The notes under the pieces are model-generated. The model saw only the letters and a list, made by a program, of their open reading frames with translations. It did not search any database and was not told the DNA's origin. Positions 5,299 through 6,998 of a stretch of DNA of 6,998 bases are shown here, piece after piece. The stretch is from Pseudomonadota bacterium (lineage in GTDB: Bacteria; Myxococcota_A; UBA796; SXON01), in the NCBI GenBank assembly GCA_005776735.1, contig SXOM01000086.1, positions 1 through 6,998 of the forward strand, given 5' to 3'. The position numbers and the translations under genes are program-made. Each line of letters opens with the position of its first letter. Position 1 is the first letter of the stretch.

Positions 5299-6998
5299 AT
5301 GGCGGGTGCGGGCACACCGGGCGACGGGCCCGCAAACGGCTGGGGTGCGCGGCTCGCCGTGGCGGCGGTCGGGGTGGCCGGCGCCGTCGGCGTCGCGGGG
5401 ATCATCGCGCAGGCCGGCCGCATCGGCGGCGCCGACGCGCCCCACCTGCTCGGCGTCGACCTGCGACTGGGGCAGCTGCTCGTCGACGGGGAGGTGGTGC
5501 GCGCCGCGCGGGCGTGGTGGGCGCTGCTGGCCCCGCAGCCGCCGTTCGGTGCGCTCCTGGGCACGTTCTCCACGGTGATCTCCGGTGGATGGCCGGCGTC
5601 GGCGGCGGTGTGCATGGTGCTGACGCTGCTGGGTGCGTTCGACGCGTTGCAGCGCCTCTCGTTGCGCATGACCGAGGGGCGCATGGGGGGCCTGGTGGCG
5701 TGGGTGGGCCTGCTCTCGAGCCCGTTCACGTGGAGCTCGGTGGAGCAGTACTCGCGCGATCTGAGCGCTGCGGTCGCGATCCTACAGGCGGTGAGCCACG
5801 TGGCCGCTCCCGGCGCCCTCCGGCGGCGGGGGGCGGCCCTGGGCTTCGGCTTGTGGATGGCGATGGCCTTCGGCATCAAGTACACCGCCCCCATCTTCCT
5901 GGTGGGGCCGTGCGTGGTGGTCGGGGTGGCCCTCGCCTGGCGGCGCTCGAAGGCCGAGTGGCGGGGGTTGGGCGTGGCGGTGGCCGCGTTCGGCGCCACC
6001 GCGGGCGTGTGGTACGCGGTCCACCTCAACAACGTCCGTTCGTACCTGTTTTCTTCGCTGGACGCCGACGCGATGCGGGCCACGGCCGCGAGCGTGCGCG
6101 ACGTCGACACGCTCGACGCGAAGGTCTACTACGCCGCCACGTTGTGGGAAGCGTGGAGCGCGCCCGGGGTCGCCCTCGTGGTCCTGGGGCTCGGGGTGGG
6201 GCTGTGGTCGCGCGGGAGCCGGTTCGGCGCCGGGGTGGCGGGCGCGGGAATGGTCGTCGGCGTGGTGGCGCTCTCCCGGATCGCCCAGCAGGTGGACCGG
6301 TACGCGTTCCCGGCGTTGGCCCTGGGGTGTGTGCTGCTGATCCCGCTCGGGCGCGGGTGGGTGCTCCCGCTGGTCGCGCTCGGCACGTTGACGCCGCGGC
6401 TCTGGACCAGCGGCGAACGGTTCGCCGCCGGGCAGCTCGGCGAGCCCGCGCGCCACGAGCACACCCTCGCCGTGTTCTCCGACCCCCAGTGGCCCCAACC
6501 GACGTCGGGCGCCTACGGCCCGTCGAACCTGCGGCCCGAAGCGTGGAACCTCGCCGCGGCCGTCGCCGCGCTCGCCGAGGTGCAGGGGCCACGCGGGACC
6601 GTGGGGGTGCTCTTGCCGGACGGGCCGACGTGGCCCACCTTCGGGCAGCTCCTCCTGCCCGCCACGCGGATCGGCTGCCGCTGGGACTGGGCGACGGTGA
6701 ACCTCCGGGCCGGTGGGGCCGGCGCCGGCGTGTTCATGGGGCCGCTCTTCGACGGCGAGTGGCCGCCGCAGACGTTCACCAGCCTCCTCGCGCTGGAGAC
6801 CGTGCCGCCGCACCCGCAGGTCGCCGCGTGGCTCGCCGCGCACCCGGTCACCGAGCGGAAGCGGGTGCCGGCGGACGGGACGTCGAGTTTTGTGGTGTAC
6901 ACCGTCGAGGGGGGCGCCGGCGGGCCGCCGATAGGGGGCGCGGGCGGACCGCCGCCCGGTCCCGGCCCGACGGGCGGCGCCGCCGGGGCCGGTCCGCA
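5299..6998 (+). CDS. Multi-pass GT-C/GT39-like glycosyltransferase-type membrane protein (partial, runs off right edge)
   Basis: The ATG at 5299 opens a frame with no stop to the window end: 566 codons visible, C-terminus missing. It starts 26 nt after the flippase-like gene. Hydrophobic segments lie at about 18-38, 82-112, 129-142, 179-212, 222-241, 288-303, 308-326 and 335-368. An extracytoplasmic hydrophilic part follows at about 385-535. The loop after the first segment, GGADAPHLLG (43-52), has an Asp-x-x-His as in first loops of GT-C enzymes. QPPFGALLGTF (80-90) and YSRDLSAAVAI (151-161) resemble GT39/dolichyl-phosphate-mannose transferase blocks. Such enzymes move sugars from polyprenyl-phosphate carriers at the outer face of the inner membrane. 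Residues 537-566 are Gly/Pro/Ala-rich low complexity. The CDS is convincing; the exact family is tentative. Confidence 0.75.
   Translation, partial: MAGAGTPGDGPANGWGARLAVAAVGVAGAVGVAGIIAQAGRIGGADAPHLLGVDLRLGQLLVDGEVVRAARAWWALLAPQPPFGALLGTFSTVISGGWPASAAVCMVLTLLGAFDALQRLSLRMTEGRMGGLVAWVGLLSSPFTWSSVEQYSRDLSAAVAILQAVSHVAAPGALRRRGAALGFGLWMAMAFGIKYTAPIFLVGPCVVVGVALAWRRSKAEWRGLGVAVAAFGATAGVWYAVHLNNVRSYLFSSLDADAMRATAASVRDVDTLDAKVYYAATLWEAWSAPGVALVVLGLGVGLWSRGSRFGAGVAGAGMVVGVVALSRIAQQVDRYAFPALALGCVLLIPLGRGWVLPLVALGTLTPRLWTSGERFAAGQLGEPARHEHTLAVFSDPQWPQPTSGAYGPSNLRPEAWNLAAAVAALAEVQGPRGTVGVLLPDGPTWPTFGQLLLPATRIGCRWDWATVNLRAGGAGAGVFMGPLFDGEWPPQTFTSLLALETVPPHPQVAAWLAAHPVTERKRVPADGTSSFVVYTVEGGAGGPPIGGAGGPPPGPGPTGGAAGAGP

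Noticed and set aside
3337..5445. 702-aa minus-strand open frame, and similar frames opposite the flippase and GT39-like genes
   Set aside because: Ser/Arg/Pro/Ala-rich shadow translations with no motifs. The plus-strand genes there have clear family blocks and membrane segments.
5306..5578. 90-aa plus-strand ORF beginning just inside the GT39-like gene
   Set aside because: Off-frame Arg/Ser/Pro-rich product inside the long frame that starts at 5299. It is an artefact of the real gene lacking a stop within the window.

Overview
The window is very GC-rich, with strong G/C preference at third codon positions. Lipoproteins carrying long Asp-Thr runs, together with a MopE-like calcium/copper-binding motif, are common in Myxococcota and related former Deltaproteobacteria. 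The source is therefore probably an environmental myxobacterium-like genome. This placement is an inference from protein style, as no rRNA or other marker gene is present.

Layout, left to right. Positions 1-232 hold a possible short plus-strand ORF or gene tail (15-104) and a strong hairpin (184-216) that could serve as a bidirectional terminator. Positions 233-2537 hold three minus-strand genes in tandem, transcribed right to left: 1797-2537, then 905-1780, then 233-901. All three encode predicted lipoproteins with one shared, unrecognised C-terminal domain. The domain has a strictly spaced C-x15-CPDC-x17-C cysteine pattern and a Tyr-rich extreme C-terminus (YYYFYY-like). The first two also carry Asp-Thr tracts of exactly 19 dipeptides, and the middle one adds a MopE-like metal-binding segment. 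This cluster is the most unusual part of the window.

Upstream of it on the minus strand (2664-4144) are two overlapping genes. One encodes a stand-alone FabD-like acyltransferase with several substrate-binding positions changed. The other encodes a small HD-domain phosphohydrolase of the YfbR/HDDC2 type. They overlap by 4 bp (GTGA) and are probably co-translated. The lipoprotein cluster follows after 126 bp and may have its own promoter.

Divergently, after only 39 bp, the plus strand carries an UPF0104/AglD-type flippase-like membrane protein (4184-5272). After 26 bp comes a large multi-pass GT-C/GT39-like membrane protein (5299 to beyond the right edge). The latter runs off the window with no stop codon, so it is easily missed. 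These two plausibly form an envelope glycan or lipid-modification operon. No RNA genes, CRISPR arrays, insertion sequences or attachment sites were seen.
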